NCBI RefSeq assembly: GCF_023511815.1
Contig: NZ_JAIMAV010000019.1
Coordinates: 1 to 40,024, forward strand
Origin: Alicyclobacillus sp.
Lineage (GTDB): Bacteria > Bacillota > Bacilli > Alicyclobacillales > Alicyclobacillaceae
Length of the DNA: 40,024 nucleotides
Direction of reading: 5' to 3'
Made by a program: the position numbers and the translations under genes. Positions within the stretch are counted from its first letter, which is position 1. The number at the start of each line of letters is the position of its first letter. Shown here piece after piece: positions 7,927 through 16,359 of this stretch. The notes beneath the pieces are model-generated. The model had not been told where the DNA came from, ran no database searches, and worked only from the letters and a program-made list of their open reading frames with translations.

Positions 7927-9198
7927 TCACCGTCCTTTCATACCGAGCCGATGGGTCGTCACCGTTACCCGCACATCCACCGGGATGTCCGGGTAGAGGT
8001 CTCGCCAGCGGTCCTTGCTCTTCACCGCCCTGTCCCAATAACGGCGGTGCTTCGCCCGCACATACTCACCGAATCCGACCGGGTCGGTGCCAAGCTCCCG
8101 CGTGCGCTCGAGGACCGCCTCGATGTTCGCCCGGGTTTTGGCGGCGACGGCCTCGTCGATCCGGCGGATGACGGCGGCGTCGTCCAAATTCACCCGGTCG
8201 CTCGATTTCTCGGTCACGTTGCCGTCGATGTGCAGCTGCACGCTCAGGTGCGGCCGCCCGTTGGCGAAGGTCACGTCGACCCGCTGCTTGCGCCGGTACG
8301 CCTGCCACATCACCGTATCCGCCTGGCCCGGCACCTGCACCATCATCGTGTAGCCGCCGGGGCGCACGCCGGTCAGCAGCATGTAGGTGGAGATGTCGAA
8401 CGGGCGCGCGGTCGTTCCGACCATTTGGTCGCCCTGGAAGAACGCCAATCCGGTCAGGTTGATGTTGTCCCGCTGCATGACCTCCACGTAGGGCAGCACC
8501 GGGTCGCGCCCGGGGGCGACCACCTTGCTCGCGAACATGCCGAAGAAGTCGTTGGACAGCTTGCCCATCTGCTTGGCGTGATCGAGCGTCGACATCAGAT
8601 AGAGGGTCGGGACGCGCTCCAACGGGGGCGCGGTCTGCATCAGATCGGCAGCGCGGCCGCGGGACACGACCACCCACACGGTGCGCCGGACCTCGGGGTG
8701 GCGCACGAGAAAGTCGGTCAACACCTGCATCCCGCGCGCCCGGGCGAACGCCTCCGACACCACGAGGATGCGCAGATGGCCGAGGAACAGCTTGTCCGCG
8801 ACCTGCTGCTGCAGCTGCTGCAGCGCGTCGTTGACCGTGGTGCCGGCGCTGTGCAGCACCCACACGGCTTCCTGCGGACGCGACCCGCCCCCGCCCCCGC
8901 CGCCCTCGCCCGGGCCGAGCGGAATACGGCCGGGCACGGCGATCTGCGCGGTCAGGCGAAACAGGGTTCCGCCGTACGGGACGTCCATGCCGGAGGAGGT
9001 CGTCGCATCGATGGAGGGCGATTTGCCGACATCGCGCGGGGCCTCCTCGGCAACGGCCGATTCGGTGTCGATGGCCAGGCCGAGGACGGTCGCGCGCTGC
9101 TCGATTTCCAATCGATCCCAACAGCCGGTGACGAGCGGGAGGATGAACAGCAGGCACGGGATGACCCGCCGCAGGCCGCGGAAAGCCTCAGTTCGCAT
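7927..9198 (-). CDS. Germinant receptor C subunit, GerAC/GerKC-family lipoprotein
   Basis: A 423-residue lipoprotein of the nutrient germinant receptor, normally on the outer face of the spore inner membrane. The N-terminus is a lipoprotein signal: basic MRTEAFRGLRR, hydrophobic core, then LVTGC with Cys26 as lipidation site and the family-typical GCWDRLEIEQ immediately after it. The rest has GerC features (GLAIDT, LTAQIAVP, LFLGHLRILVVSEAFAR, FLVRHPEVRRTVWVVVSRG, FGEYVRAKH). An unusual run of seven glycines occurs near residue 97, between the signal region and the first conserved block. The ATG at 9198 is chosen because it gives the proper signal peptide; it overlaps the end of the B gene by 11 bp. 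Confidence 0.92.
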   Translation of the reverse strand: MRTEAFRGLRRVIPCLLFILPLVTGCWDRLEIEQRATVLGLAIDTESAVAEEAPRDVGKSPSIDATTSSGMDVPYGGTLFRLTAQIAVPGRIPLGPGEGGGGGGGSRPQEAVWVLHSAGTTVNDALQQLQQQVADKLFLGHLRILVVSEAFARARGMQVLTDFLVRHPEVRRTVWVVVSRGRAADLMQTAPPLERVPTLYLMSTLDHAKQMGKLSNDFFGMFASKVVAPGRDPVLPYVEVMQRDNINLTGLAFFQGDQMVGTTARPFDISTYMLLTGVRPGGYTMMVQVPGQADTVMWQAYRRKQRVDVTFANGRPHLSVQLHIDGNVTEKSSDRVNLDDAAVIRRIDEAVAAKTRANIEAVLERTRELGTDPVGFGEYVRAKHRRYWDRAVKSKDRWRDLYPDIPVDVRVTVTTHRLGMKGR

Positions 9199-10303
9199 GC
9201 GGTTCGTCTCCTCTCGCGCCGCCAAGGAGGCAGACGAGCCACAGCAGACACGGGTAACCGATGGTGATCCAAAGCCCGAAGCGTCCCACCCACTCAATGA
9301 CCTGGTACAGACGGACGATGTCGGGGGGCACGAGGGCGATGAGAAACACGTACGGCAACAGAAAGGTCACCCACAGGCTGTGGTCGCCGAGCCGGAACAG
9401 GTCCCGCAGCGCCCGGGCGGTCAAGGCGTACGTGGAGTACAGGGTGGTGAAGACGGCGGTCACCCACACCATCAGAAAGGCGGCGTCGAGCCGTTCCAGC
9501 ACCTCGCCCGGGAGCAGAGTCGTCTTCGCCAATTCCAGCGTGGGCCACAGAAACTCGGCGGTCGCGGCGGCGCCGAACACCCCGACGGTCGCGATCACGA
9601 TGGCCAGGTACAGCCCGCCCGCCACGCAGATGCCGACCAGGCTCGCCGCCATCGCCCGACGGGGCCGCCGCATGCCCGGAATCACCATCGCCACCACGAA
9701 GGAGCCCTGAAACAGCGCGGACACGGTCAGAGCGCCCGCGGCGATGGCCCCGGCGTCCGGATGGTTGCCGACCACCGGCAGCAGGTTGAGAAGCGCCGCG
9801 TTTTTCAAGGACAGGGCGACAATCACCAACCCGGGCGCCAGCACGAACGGCAGATAGAACAAATGGGCGTACGCGAAGGTGGTGAGGTTGGCGCGGCAGC
9901 ACCACGCGGTCAGGGCCAGCATCGCGATGGCGGTCACCTCGACGGGGGTCCGGGGCAGGACCGAGGTGACGACGACCTCGGCGAACTCGCGCGCCGCCAG
10001 TCCCGTCAGCGTGGCGAAGAAGGCCACCAGCAACAGGCTGACCCCGCGGGCCGGCCAGCGGCCGATGATCCGTTCGCTGTACTCCACCGGCGACTGGCGC
10101 GGAAAGCGCATGCCGAGGGCGGTGACGAGCACAAGGCCGACCGTGGACAAGACGATGCCGAGCAGCGTCACCAACGGCGCTCCGGAGTTTCCCGCCTCCG
10201 CCGCGATGCGCGGGAGCGCCAGCACGCCCACGCCGATGATGGTGCTGATCACCGTCGCGGTGGCCTCGAGGAACGTGACCGTCTGAAAACGCGGCGCCTC
10301 CAC
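9188..10303 (-). CDS. Germinant receptor B subunit, GerAB-family transporter-like membrane protein
   Basis: A 371-residue polytopic membrane protein of the spore germination (endospore permease) family, distantly related to amino-acid/polyamine transporters. It is the germinant-binding subunit in the known receptors. The first helix carries the family pattern ATATVISTIIGVGVLALPR, and about ten hydrophobic segments follow. The GTG start at 10303 has GGAGG 7 bases upstream and lies 4 bp after the A-subunit stop. Longer in-frame starts would run into the A gene and lack family similarity. Confidence 0.92.
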   Translation of the reverse strand: MEAPRFQTVTFLEATATVISTIIGVGVLALPRIAAEAGNSGAPLVTLLGIVLSTVGLVLVTALGMRFPRQSPVEYSERIIGRWPARGVSLLLVAFFATLTGLAAREFAEVVVTSVLPRTPVEVTAIAMLALTAWCCRANLTTFAYAHLFYLPFVLAPGLVIVALSLKNAALLNLLPVVGNHPDAGAIAAGALTVSALFQGSFVVAMVIPGMRRPRRAMAASLVGICVAGGLYLAIVIATVGVFGAAATAEFLWPTLELAKTTLLPGEVLERLDAAFLMVWVTAVFTTLYSTYALTARALRDLFRLGDHSLWVTFLLPYVFLIALVPPDIVRLYQVIEWVGRFGLWITIGYPCLLWLVCLLGGARGDEPHAN

Positions 10304-10307
10304 AGGA

Positions 10308-11936
10308 TCACCTCCGGCGGCGCGGCCGGACCGGATCGAGCGGATGGCTCGGCCGCTGCAGAATGACCCCCTGTGTGTCCGGCGCGAGCCGGGTGGGGTC
10401 CTGCGGGAACAGATGCCGAGGCCGGCGCGGCATCCACCACAGCGGCGCGCGCAGCCAGGAATCCTTGAGACCCTGCCAGTCGCCGGGGACGATGGGACTG
10501 AGGTAGGGTACACCGAAGGAGCGCAGCGACAGCATGTGGTGCGTGATGGCGATGAGCCCCAGCATGACCCCGTACAGTCCCCAGATGCCGGCCAGCACCG
10601 TCAACACGAAGCGCAGAATGCGCAGCGCCACGGCCGCATTGTACGCCGGAGTGGCGAACGATCCGATGGTCGTCAGGGCGACGACGACCACGGTGATGGG
10701 GCTCGCGAATCCCGCGGCGACGGCCGCCTGGCCCACCACCAGGACGCCCACGATGGACAGGGCGCCACCGACCTGTTGCGGCAGGCGCAGCGTGGCTTCG
10801 CGCAACACCTCCATGGTCACCTCCATCACCAGCACCTCCACGACGGCGGGGAACGGCACGCCGGCTCGGCCGCCGGCCACCGCCACCGCGAACTTGGTCG
10901 GGATGAGTTCCGGATTGAACGCGATCACCGAGACGTACAGACTCGGAAACACCAGGGAGAAAATCAGGGCGACGATGCGGACCATGCGAATGAGGCTCGC
11001 CATCAGCGGGCGCTCGGTGTAATCGTCGAGGGTCTGGTAGAACTGGGTGAACACCGCCGGCACGATGAGCGCAAACGGGGTTCCGTCTGTGAGAATCACC
11101 ACCCGGCCCTCGAGCAGGGTGGCGACGCACTTGTCGGGCCGCTCCGTGTTCTGGATCTGAGGGAACGGGCTCCAGTGGTTGTCCTCGATGAACTGCTCCA
11201 GGGTGCCGGCGTCAATCACCCCGTCGACGTCCACCGCCTGAAGGCGGTCGAGGACCTCCTGCACCAGCGTGTCGTTCGCCACCCCCTCCACGTAGCACAC
11301 GCCCACCTTGGTCTTCGTGGCGCGCCCGATGGTCAGCATCTGGACGCGGAAATTGGGGGTTTGCAGGCGGTACCGCAGCAGCGTGACATTGGTCGCCAAC
11401 AGCTCCGTGAATCCATCCCGCCCGCCGCGGATCACCTGTTCCGTCTCCGGTTGTTCGACGGCGCGTTCGACCACGTTTCGCGTGGCCAGGTGCAGGGCCT
11501 CGTCCAGCCCTTCGACCAGCAGAATTGTCTCTCCGCGCAACAGCGCCTCGGCCACCTTGGCGAGGCGGTGTTCGTAGTGCACCTCGCCGTAATAGATCAC
11601 GCGTTTGGCCAGGAATTGCTTCATCCCCCGGGCGTCCCGCAGGCCGCGCCGGGGGCGCTCCGCCCCCATCAGGGGTTTGAGGATGTGCTCGTTGATCACG
11701 TCCCGGTTGACCAGATTGGAAAAATAGAGCAGACAAGCCGGTCGGCTGTCGAACATCTGCAGGGTTCGGATGACGAAGTCGTCGTTGCGGCCGAACAGGT
11801 CCTGCAGAAAGCGGACGTCTTTGTCCAACCGGCCGCTGACCTTCGCGTCGGTCTTTTGTTGAAGGATGTCGCTCGGTGTCGGCGGACGGGAGCTTCTCTC
11901 CGGGCCCCGTCCGAACCACCGGTTCCAGACCGTCAT
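10308..11936 (-). CDS. Germinant receptor A subunit, GerAA/GerKA family
   Basis: A 542-residue membrane protein of the nutrient germinant receptor. The hydrophilic N-terminal half (about 1-290) contains family motifs such as DFVIRTLQMF, GETILLVEGLDEAL, RGGRDGFTELLATNVTLLR and KTKVGVCYVEGVAN. The C-terminal half has about five membrane segments, with FPSLYVSVIAFNPELIP and the conserved GVPFPAVVEVLVMEVTMEVLREA block. It is the first gene of an A-B-C-D operon read on the - strand from the divergent region at 11937-12094. GAGAGGGATG precedes the ATG. The specific paralog (GerA, GerB, GerK or other) and so the germinant cannot be told from sequence. Confidence 0.93.
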   Translation of the reverse strand: MTVWNRWFGRGPERSSRPPTPSDILQQKTDAKVSGRLDKDVRFLQDLFGRNDDFVIRTLQMFDSRPACLLYFSNLVNRDVINEHILKPLMGAERPRRGLRDARGMKQFLAKRVIYYGEVHYEHRLAKVAEALLRGETILLVEGLDEALHLATRNVVERAVEQPETEQVIRGGRDGFTELLATNVTLLRYRLQTPNFRVQMLTIGRATKTKVGVCYVEGVANDTLVQEVLDRLQAVDVDGVIDAGTLEQFIEDNHWSPFPQIQNTERPDKCVATLLEGRVVILTDGTPFALIVPAVFTQFYQTLDDYTERPLMASLIRMVRIVALIFSLVFPSLYVSVIAFNPELIPTKFAVAVAGGRAGVPFPAVVEVLVMEVTMEVLREATLRLPQQVGGALSIVGVLVVGQAAVAAGFASPITVVVVALTTIGSFATPAYNAAVALRILRFVLTVLAGIWGLYGVMLGLIAITHHMLSLRSFGVPYLSPIVPGDWQGLKDSWLRAPLWWMPRRPRHLFPQDPTRLAPDTQGVILQRPSHPLDPVRPRRRR

Positions 11937-11972
11937 CCTGCATCCCTCTCGTTTGGTTCAAGGTGCGTCGGA

Positions 11973-12012
11973 GATTGGATGCATATGCATCCGAAGGATA
12001 AGGTATCCAATC
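11973..12012. repeat. Nested inverted repeats in the ger/yloU divergent region
   Basis: Three dyads lie in 40 bp: a perfect 16-bp palindrome GGATGCATATGCATCC (11977-11992); GGATA-AGG-TATCC (11996-12008); and an outer pair of 8-bp arms GATTGGAT (11973-11980) and ATCCAATC (12005-12012). The 9-mer TTGGATGCA occurs in the first arm and again at 12073-12081, next to the yloU ribosome-binding site. This could be a binding site for a dimeric regulator or a cruciform/RNA hairpin. I recognise no known operator. Confidence 0.8.
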
Positions 12013-12046
12013 GCATGGGGCTTATGTGCGAAGCCGAGCGGCTTTG

Positions 12047-12057
12047 TGTGATATAGT
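12047..12057 (+). promoter_or_regulatory. Extended -10 promoter of yloU
   Basis: TGTG-A-TATAGT is a full extended -10 element (TRTGN followed by a -10). No -35 hexamer is visible at 16-18 bp; that position is occupied by the inverted repeat AAGCCG-AG-CGGCTT (12031-12044). The yloU start codon is 38 bp downstream of the -10. Confidence 0.6.
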
Positions 12058-12094
12058 ACAATTGCACAGAGGTTGGATGCAGGAGGGGTTCCGC

Positions 12095-12460
12095 ATGCCG
12101 AAGACCATCCAGACGGAGTACGGCACCATCAGCATCTCCGAGGACGTGATCGCGACCGTGGCGGGGCTCGCGGCCATGGACTGCTACGGACTGGTGGGCA
12201 TGGCTTCCCGTAAACAGGTCAAGGACAGCCTGAGCGAGCTGCTCGGACGGGAAAATCCCGGGCGCGGCGTCGAGGTCCGCATCTCGGGAGACGATGTGCA
12301 GGTGGACCTGTACATCGTGGTCAGCTACGGGGTGAACATCTACGAGGTGGCGCAAAATGTCCGTGAGAAAGTCCGGTACGTGCTGAACGATTCGGTCGGC
12401 ATCTCGGTGGACCGGGTGAACATCTTTGTGCAGGGCGTGCGTGTGGCCGCCGAACGCTAG
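12095..12460 (+). CDS. yloU: Asp23/Gls24-family envelope stress protein YloU
   Basis: A 121-residue protein of the Asp23/Gls24 (DUF322) family. Members are alkaline-shock/envelope-stress proteins; some, such as Asp23, are attached to the membrane by partners. Visible signatures are TEYGTISISEDVIATVAGLAAMDCYG at the N-terminus and VQVDLYIVVSYGVNIYEVAQNVREKV in the middle. The ATG at 12095 is chosen because AGGAGGGG (12081-12088) is 6 bases upstream and it matches the B. subtilis YloU length of about 120. It is followed 9 bp later by fakA, the conserved pair yloU-yloV. Confidence 0.93.
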   Translation: MPKTIQTEYGTISISEDVIATVAGLAAMDCYGLVGMASRKQVKDSLSELLGRENPGRGVEVRISGDDVQVDLYIVVSYGVNIYEVAQNVREKVRYVLNDSVGISVDRVNIFVQGVRVAAER

Positions 12461-12469
12461 GAGGATTGC

Positions 12470-14233
12470 ATGACGACGGATCGTTCTCATCTCGACGGCG
12501 CCGGGTTTGTCCAGCTTGTCCGCGCGGGGCACGCGCGGTTGAAGGCGCAGGTGGACGTGGTCAACGCACTGAACGTCTTTCCCGTGCCCGACGGGGACAC
12601 CGGCACAAACATGGAACTCTCCCTCGCTTCGGGTGTGTCGAGTCTCGCCACGCTTGCAAACCCTTCTCTGGGACAGGCCGCTTCGGCGTTGGCCGCCGGG
12701 CTGCTGATGGGCGCACGGGGCAATTCCGGGGTGATTCTGTCCCAGCTGTTCCGCGGATTCAGCCGGGTGTTGGCGGATCGCGAGCGACTCGACGCCGCCC
12801 TGTTCGCGCGGGCGTTGCAGGAGGGCGTGGACATCGCGTACCGGGCGGTCGCCAAGCCGGTGGAAGGGACCATGCTGACGGTGGCCCGGGAGGCCGCCGC
12901 GACCGGCGTGCGGGAAGCCAAGCGGAACCCTTCGCTGCCGGAGTGGATGGCCCGGGTCCTGCAGGCCGCGCGCGACGCCCTCGCCAAGACCCCGGAGCAA
13001 TTGCCCGTTCTCAAGCAGGCCGGGGTGGTGGACTCCGGAGGGCAGGGGCTGGTCTTCATCCTCGAGGGATTCGACCTGTGGCTCCGCGGCGAGACCCCGG
13101 CCGTCACGCCGCAGCAGATCCAGGCCGCCGCGGCCGATGCGGCGGGCGGCCTGGATGTGGTGGATTTCGCCGCCGCTCACGTGGCGGCCGAGGGGGAGTA
13201 CGGATACTGCACCGAGGTCCTGGTGCGGGCGCGGGACGCGCAGCGCGCTGAATCGGCCCTGCGGTACGGGTTGGCGGCGTACGGAAATTCGCTCCTGGTG
13301 GTCTCCGCCGGCGACCTCGTCAAGGTGCACGTGCACACGCTGCACCCCGGACGGGTGTTGGAGGACGCCCTGACGCACGGGGATCTGCTGAAGGTCAAGG
13401 TCGACAACATGACGGAGCAGCACGCGGTCATCCGGGCGCAGGCCGGGGCGGCGGACGGGGCCCAACACCCGCGGGCCTTTCCGGAGGCGGCCCACGGTTC
13501 GGATGAGGCCTCGAGTTCGGATGCGGTTCGGGTGTCGGAGATGACCCCGGTCGTGGCCGCCACACAACCGGGTCCCCCGCGGCCGTCGGCGGTGGTGGCG
13601 GTGGTCGCGGGAGAGGGGTTGCAGGCGGTGTTTCGCAGCCTCGGCGTCGACGTGCTCGTCTCGGGCGGGCAGACGATGAATCCCAGCACGCAGGAGATCC
13701 TCGATGCGGCGCGAGCCGCCCGCGGGGAACAGGTGATCCTCTTGCCGAACAACAAAAACGTGGTGCTGGCCGCCGAACAGGCGGCGCAGATGGCGGACGG
13801 CCGTGTGCACGTCATCCCGACGACATCCGTGCCACAGGGCATCGCGGCCATGATGGCGTTTCTGCCGAGCGCTTCGGCAAACGAGAATGTGGCCCGTATG
13901 CGGGCGGCCATGGCCGGGGTCCGGGCGGGATCGGTCGCTCGCGCGGCGCGGGACACCGTGTACCAGGACCGTGAGGTGAAGGAAAACCAGTACCTCGGAC
14001 TGGTGGATCAGGACCTCGTTTGCGTGGCCGACAGCCGCGAGCAGGCGTTTCTCGACGTGGTCGCGAAGCTGTGCGAGGACGAGGCGGAGTTGGTGACCGT
14101 GTTCTACGGGGCCGATGTGGCCGAGGACGAGGTCCATCGGCTGGCGGACGTGGTGTCCGCCCGGTTTGGGGCGGAGGTGGAGGCGAAAGCCGGTGGTCAA
14201 CCGGTGTACGACTACATTCTGTCTGTTGAGTGA
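12470..14233 (+). CDS. fakA: Fatty acid kinase subunit A (FakA/YloV)
   Basis: A 587-residue DAK-type kinase. FakA, with a fatty-acid-binding FakB partner (not in this window), phosphorylates exogenous fatty acids for use by PlsY in phospholipid synthesis. The N-terminal DhaL-like nucleotide domain shows NVFPVPDGDTGTNM with Asp41 and Asp43 as Mg-ATP ligands, and MGARGNSGVILSQLFRG. The C-terminal domain has NPSTQEILDAARAA and LLPNNKNVVLAAEQAAQM. The protein is slightly longer than B. subtilis YloV because of a low-complexity Ala/Pro/Ser linker at about residues 320-375. The ATG follows AGGAGGATTGC. Confidence 0.94.
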   Translation: MTTDRSHLDGAGFVQLVRAGHARLKAQVDVVNALNVFPVPDGDTGTNMELSLASGVSSLATLANPSLGQAASALAAGLLMGARGNSGVILSQLFRGFSRVLADRERLDAALFARALQEGVDIAYRAVAKPVEGTMLTVAREAAATGVREAKRNPSLPEWMARVLQAARDALAKTPEQLPVLKQAGVVDSGGQGLVFILEGFDLWLRGETPAVTPQQIQAAAADAAGGLDVVDFAAAHVAAEGEYGYCTEVLVRARDAQRAESALRYGLAAYGNSLLVVSAGDLVKVHVHTLHPGRVLEDALTHGDLLKVKVDNMTEQHAVIRAQAGAADGAQHPRAFPEAAHGSDEASSSDAVRVSEMTPVVAATQPGPPRPSAVVAVVAGEGLQAVFRSLGVDVLVSGGQTMNPSTQEILDAARAARGEQVILLPNNKNVVLAAEQAAQMADGRVHVIPTTSVPQGIAAMMAFLPSASANENVARMRAAMAGVRAGSVARAARDTVYQDREVKENQYLGLVDQDLVCVADSREQAFLDVVAKLCEDEAELVTVFYGADVAEDEVHRLADVVSARFGAEVEAKAGGQPVYDYILSVE

Positions 14234-14239
14234 TGCGCC

Positions 14240-16285
14240 ATGTTGCACACCCTGCCGGTGACCTGGGTGGCCGGTGTGGGCCAGGCGAAGGCGAAGGCGC
14301 TGCACGATCTCGGGATTGACACGGTCCATCAGCTGTTGCACCACTTCCCGGTGCGGTACGAGGACCGGCGCATCCGGCCGCTCGACAGCTACGGGCCGGA
14401 AGAATCCGTGATTGTGCGGGCCGTGGTGGAAGGGGCGCCGGCGATTCGCTGGCAGAATCGCCGCGCGCTCCTGCGAGCCCGCCTGCTCGTCGATGGCCGG
14501 CACCGTGTGACCGGGCTCTGGTTCAATCAACCTTATTTAAAAGACAAATTGACGGATGGCCGGGTGGTCCTGCTCACCGGCCGGTATGACCCCACCCGGC
14601 GCACCCTGGTCGTCTCGCACACGGACTTCGGCGCGGGAGACCCGGCCCGGTACGGGGCGCTGTCTCCGGTGTATCGCGGATCGCAGGCCCTGCCCTCGGC
14701 GCAGATTCAGGGCATCATCCGGCGTGCGCTCCAACAGTACGGGGACCAGTGGGAGGAGCGGCTGCCGCAGGCGCTGGTGCAGCGCTACCGGCTGTGTTCG
14801 TACGCCGAGGCCATCCGTTGGATGCACGAACCGGCGACGGAGGAGGACCTGCGCCAGGCGCGGCGGCGGCTGGTGTTCGAGGAGTTCCTGTGCTTTCAAC
14901 TGCAGCTGCAGTGGCTCCGCGCCCACCGCGACGGGGCGAGCGCGGGCGTCGCGCATCGGGTGCCGGACGACGCCCTGACCGCGTTTGAGCAAAGCCTGCC
15001 GCACCCGCTGACCGGCGCGCAGCGGCGCGTGTGCCTGCAGATCCTCGATCGCTTGCAAAAACCGGCCCCGATGAACCTGCTCGTGCAGGGGGACGTCGGT
15101 TCGGGCAAGACATGGGTCGCGCTGTGGGCGGCGTATGCCGTGGCGCGCGCGGGATCGCAGACGGCGCTGATGGCGCCGACGGAGATCCTGGCGGAACAGC
15201 ACTACCGGGAAGCGAAACGGCGGCTCGAGGGACTCGGCCTGCGGGTCGGGATGCTCACCGGCAGCACGCCGGCGCGGGCGCGGCAGGAGATTGTCGGATG
15301 GCTCGCGCAAGGCGATTTGGATCTCGTGGTGGGCACGCACGCCCTGCTCACGGAGGATGTCCAATTTCACAATCTGGGCCTGGTCATCACGGACGAACAG
15401 CATCGCTTCGGGGTGCAGCAGCGGGCCATCCTCCGCCAGAAGGGCGGCCGGCCGGACGTGCTGTTTCTGTCCGCGACCCCCATTCCGCGCACGCTCGCGC
15501 TGGCCATCTACGGGGACATCGACGTGGGGGTGCTGGATGAACTGCCGGCCGGCAGAAAGCCGATTGTGACCCGGTGGTTGCGTCTGTCGCAGGAGGATGA
15601 GGCGATCCGGTTGGTGCGGCGCGAGCTGGCCCGTGGCCGGCGCGCGTATGTGGTGGCTCCGCTGGTGGAGGAATCGGAACAGCTCGCCGATGTGGCCTCC
15701 GCCACCGAGCTGTGGCAACGCCTGTCGGACGCGTTCGCGGGCCACGCGGTCGGGCTGTTGCACGGCCGCATGCCGAGCCGGGAAAAGGACGAGGTGATGC
15801 GGGCGTTCGCGGAGGGACGCCTGCAGGTGTTGATCAGCACCACGGTGATTGAGGTCGGGATCCACGTGCCGGAGGCGACCGTCATGCTGGTGTACCACGC
15901 GGAACGCTTCGGACTCGCCCAGTTGCATCAGCTGCGGGGCCGCGTGGGGCGCGGGGATTGGCAGAGCCATTGCCTCCTTCTGTCGGACGCCGACGGTCCG
16001 ATGGCCACGCGCCGCCTCGAGACGCTGGTCGAATCCCAGGACGGGTTTCTCATCGCCGAACGCGACCTGGAGCTGCGCGGCCCGGGTGAGGTCTTCGGCG
16101 TTCGCCAGAGTGGCCTGCCCGAGTTCACCGTCGGCGACGTGACGCGCGACTTTCGCGTGATGGAGGTGGCGCGCGAGGAGGCGCAACGCGCGGTGGAGAG
16201 CGGCGATCTGTGGCTTCTGCCGGCCTGGAGGCCGATGCGCGAATATCTCGAGCGGCAGATGGACACGACACCGGTGCGGGATTGA
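14240..16285 (+). CDS. recG: ATP-dependent DNA helicase RecG
   Basis: A 681-residue superfamily-2 translocase that remodels stalled replication forks and Holliday junctions. The N-terminal wedge domain (about 1-200) is followed by the helicase core: Walker A GDVGSGKT at residues 284-291, DEQH (385-388), LFLSATPIPRTLAL, TVIEVGIHVPEATVMLVYHAERFGLAQLHQLRGRVGRG and the C-terminal RecG block DLELRGPGEVFG-RQSGLPEF. Length equals the family norm. The start codon is 6 bp after the fakA stop with only a partial ribosome-binding site (GAGTGA), so translation is probably coupled. The sdaAB/sdaAA genes found between yloV and recG in B. subtilis are absent. Confidence 0.97.
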   Translation: MLHTLPVTWVAGVGQAKAKALHDLGIDTVHQLLHHFPVRYEDRRIRPLDSYGPEESVIVRAVVEGAPAIRWQNRRALLRARLLVDGRHRVTGLWFNQPYLKDKLTDGRVVLLTGRYDPTRRTLVVSHTDFGAGDPARYGALSPVYRGSQALPSAQIQGIIRRALQQYGDQWEERLPQALVQRYRLCSYAEAIRWMHEPATEEDLRQARRRLVFEEFLCFQLQLQWLRAHRDGASAGVAHRVPDDALTAFEQSLPHPLTGAQRRVCLQILDRLQKPAPMNLLVQGDVGSGKTWVALWAAYAVARAGSQTALMAPTEILAEQHYREAKRRLEGLGLRVGMLTGSTPARARQEIVGWLAQGDLDLVVGTHALLTEDVQFHNLGLVITDEQHRFGVQQRAILRQKGGRPDVLFLSATPIPRTLALAIYGDIDVGVLDELPAGRKPIVTRWLRLSQEDEAIRLVRRELARGRRAYVVAPLVEESEQLADVASATELWQRLSDAFAGHAVGLLHGRMPSREKDEVMRAFAEGRLQVLISTTVIEVGIHVPEATVMLVYHAERFGLAQLHQLRGRVGRGDWQSHCLLLSDADGPMATRRLETLVESQDGFLIAERDLELRGPGEVFGVRQSGLPEFTVGDVTRDFRVMEVAREEAQRAVESGDLWLLPAWRPMREYLERQMDTTPVRD

Positions 16286-16300
16286 CCCGGTGCGCGCGGG

Positions 16301-16330
16301 TGGACGGCGACCGCCTCGCTGGCGCATAAT
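16301..16330 (+). promoter_or_regulatory. Candidate promoter of psd
   Basis: TGGACG (16301-16306), an 18-bp spacer and CATAAT (16325-16330) lie in the gap between recG and psd, 29 bp before the psd start. Four of six and five of six bases match the sigma-A hexamers. Confidence 0.4.
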
Positions 16331-16359
16331 CAGACACAAATGGCCGGACGGGGTGGAGT

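Noticed and set aside
7453-12056. Long + strand frames (about 560-600 codons) across the germinant-receptor operon.
   Set aside because: They are complements of the - strand ger genes, with repetitive His/Arg/Gln-rich translations and no recognisable domains.
11937-12060. A sigma-G promoter for the germinant-receptor operon.
   Set aside because: GCATA occurs within the palindrome, but no CATnnTA-like -10 lies at a suitable distance on the - strand and ahead of the ribosome-binding site.
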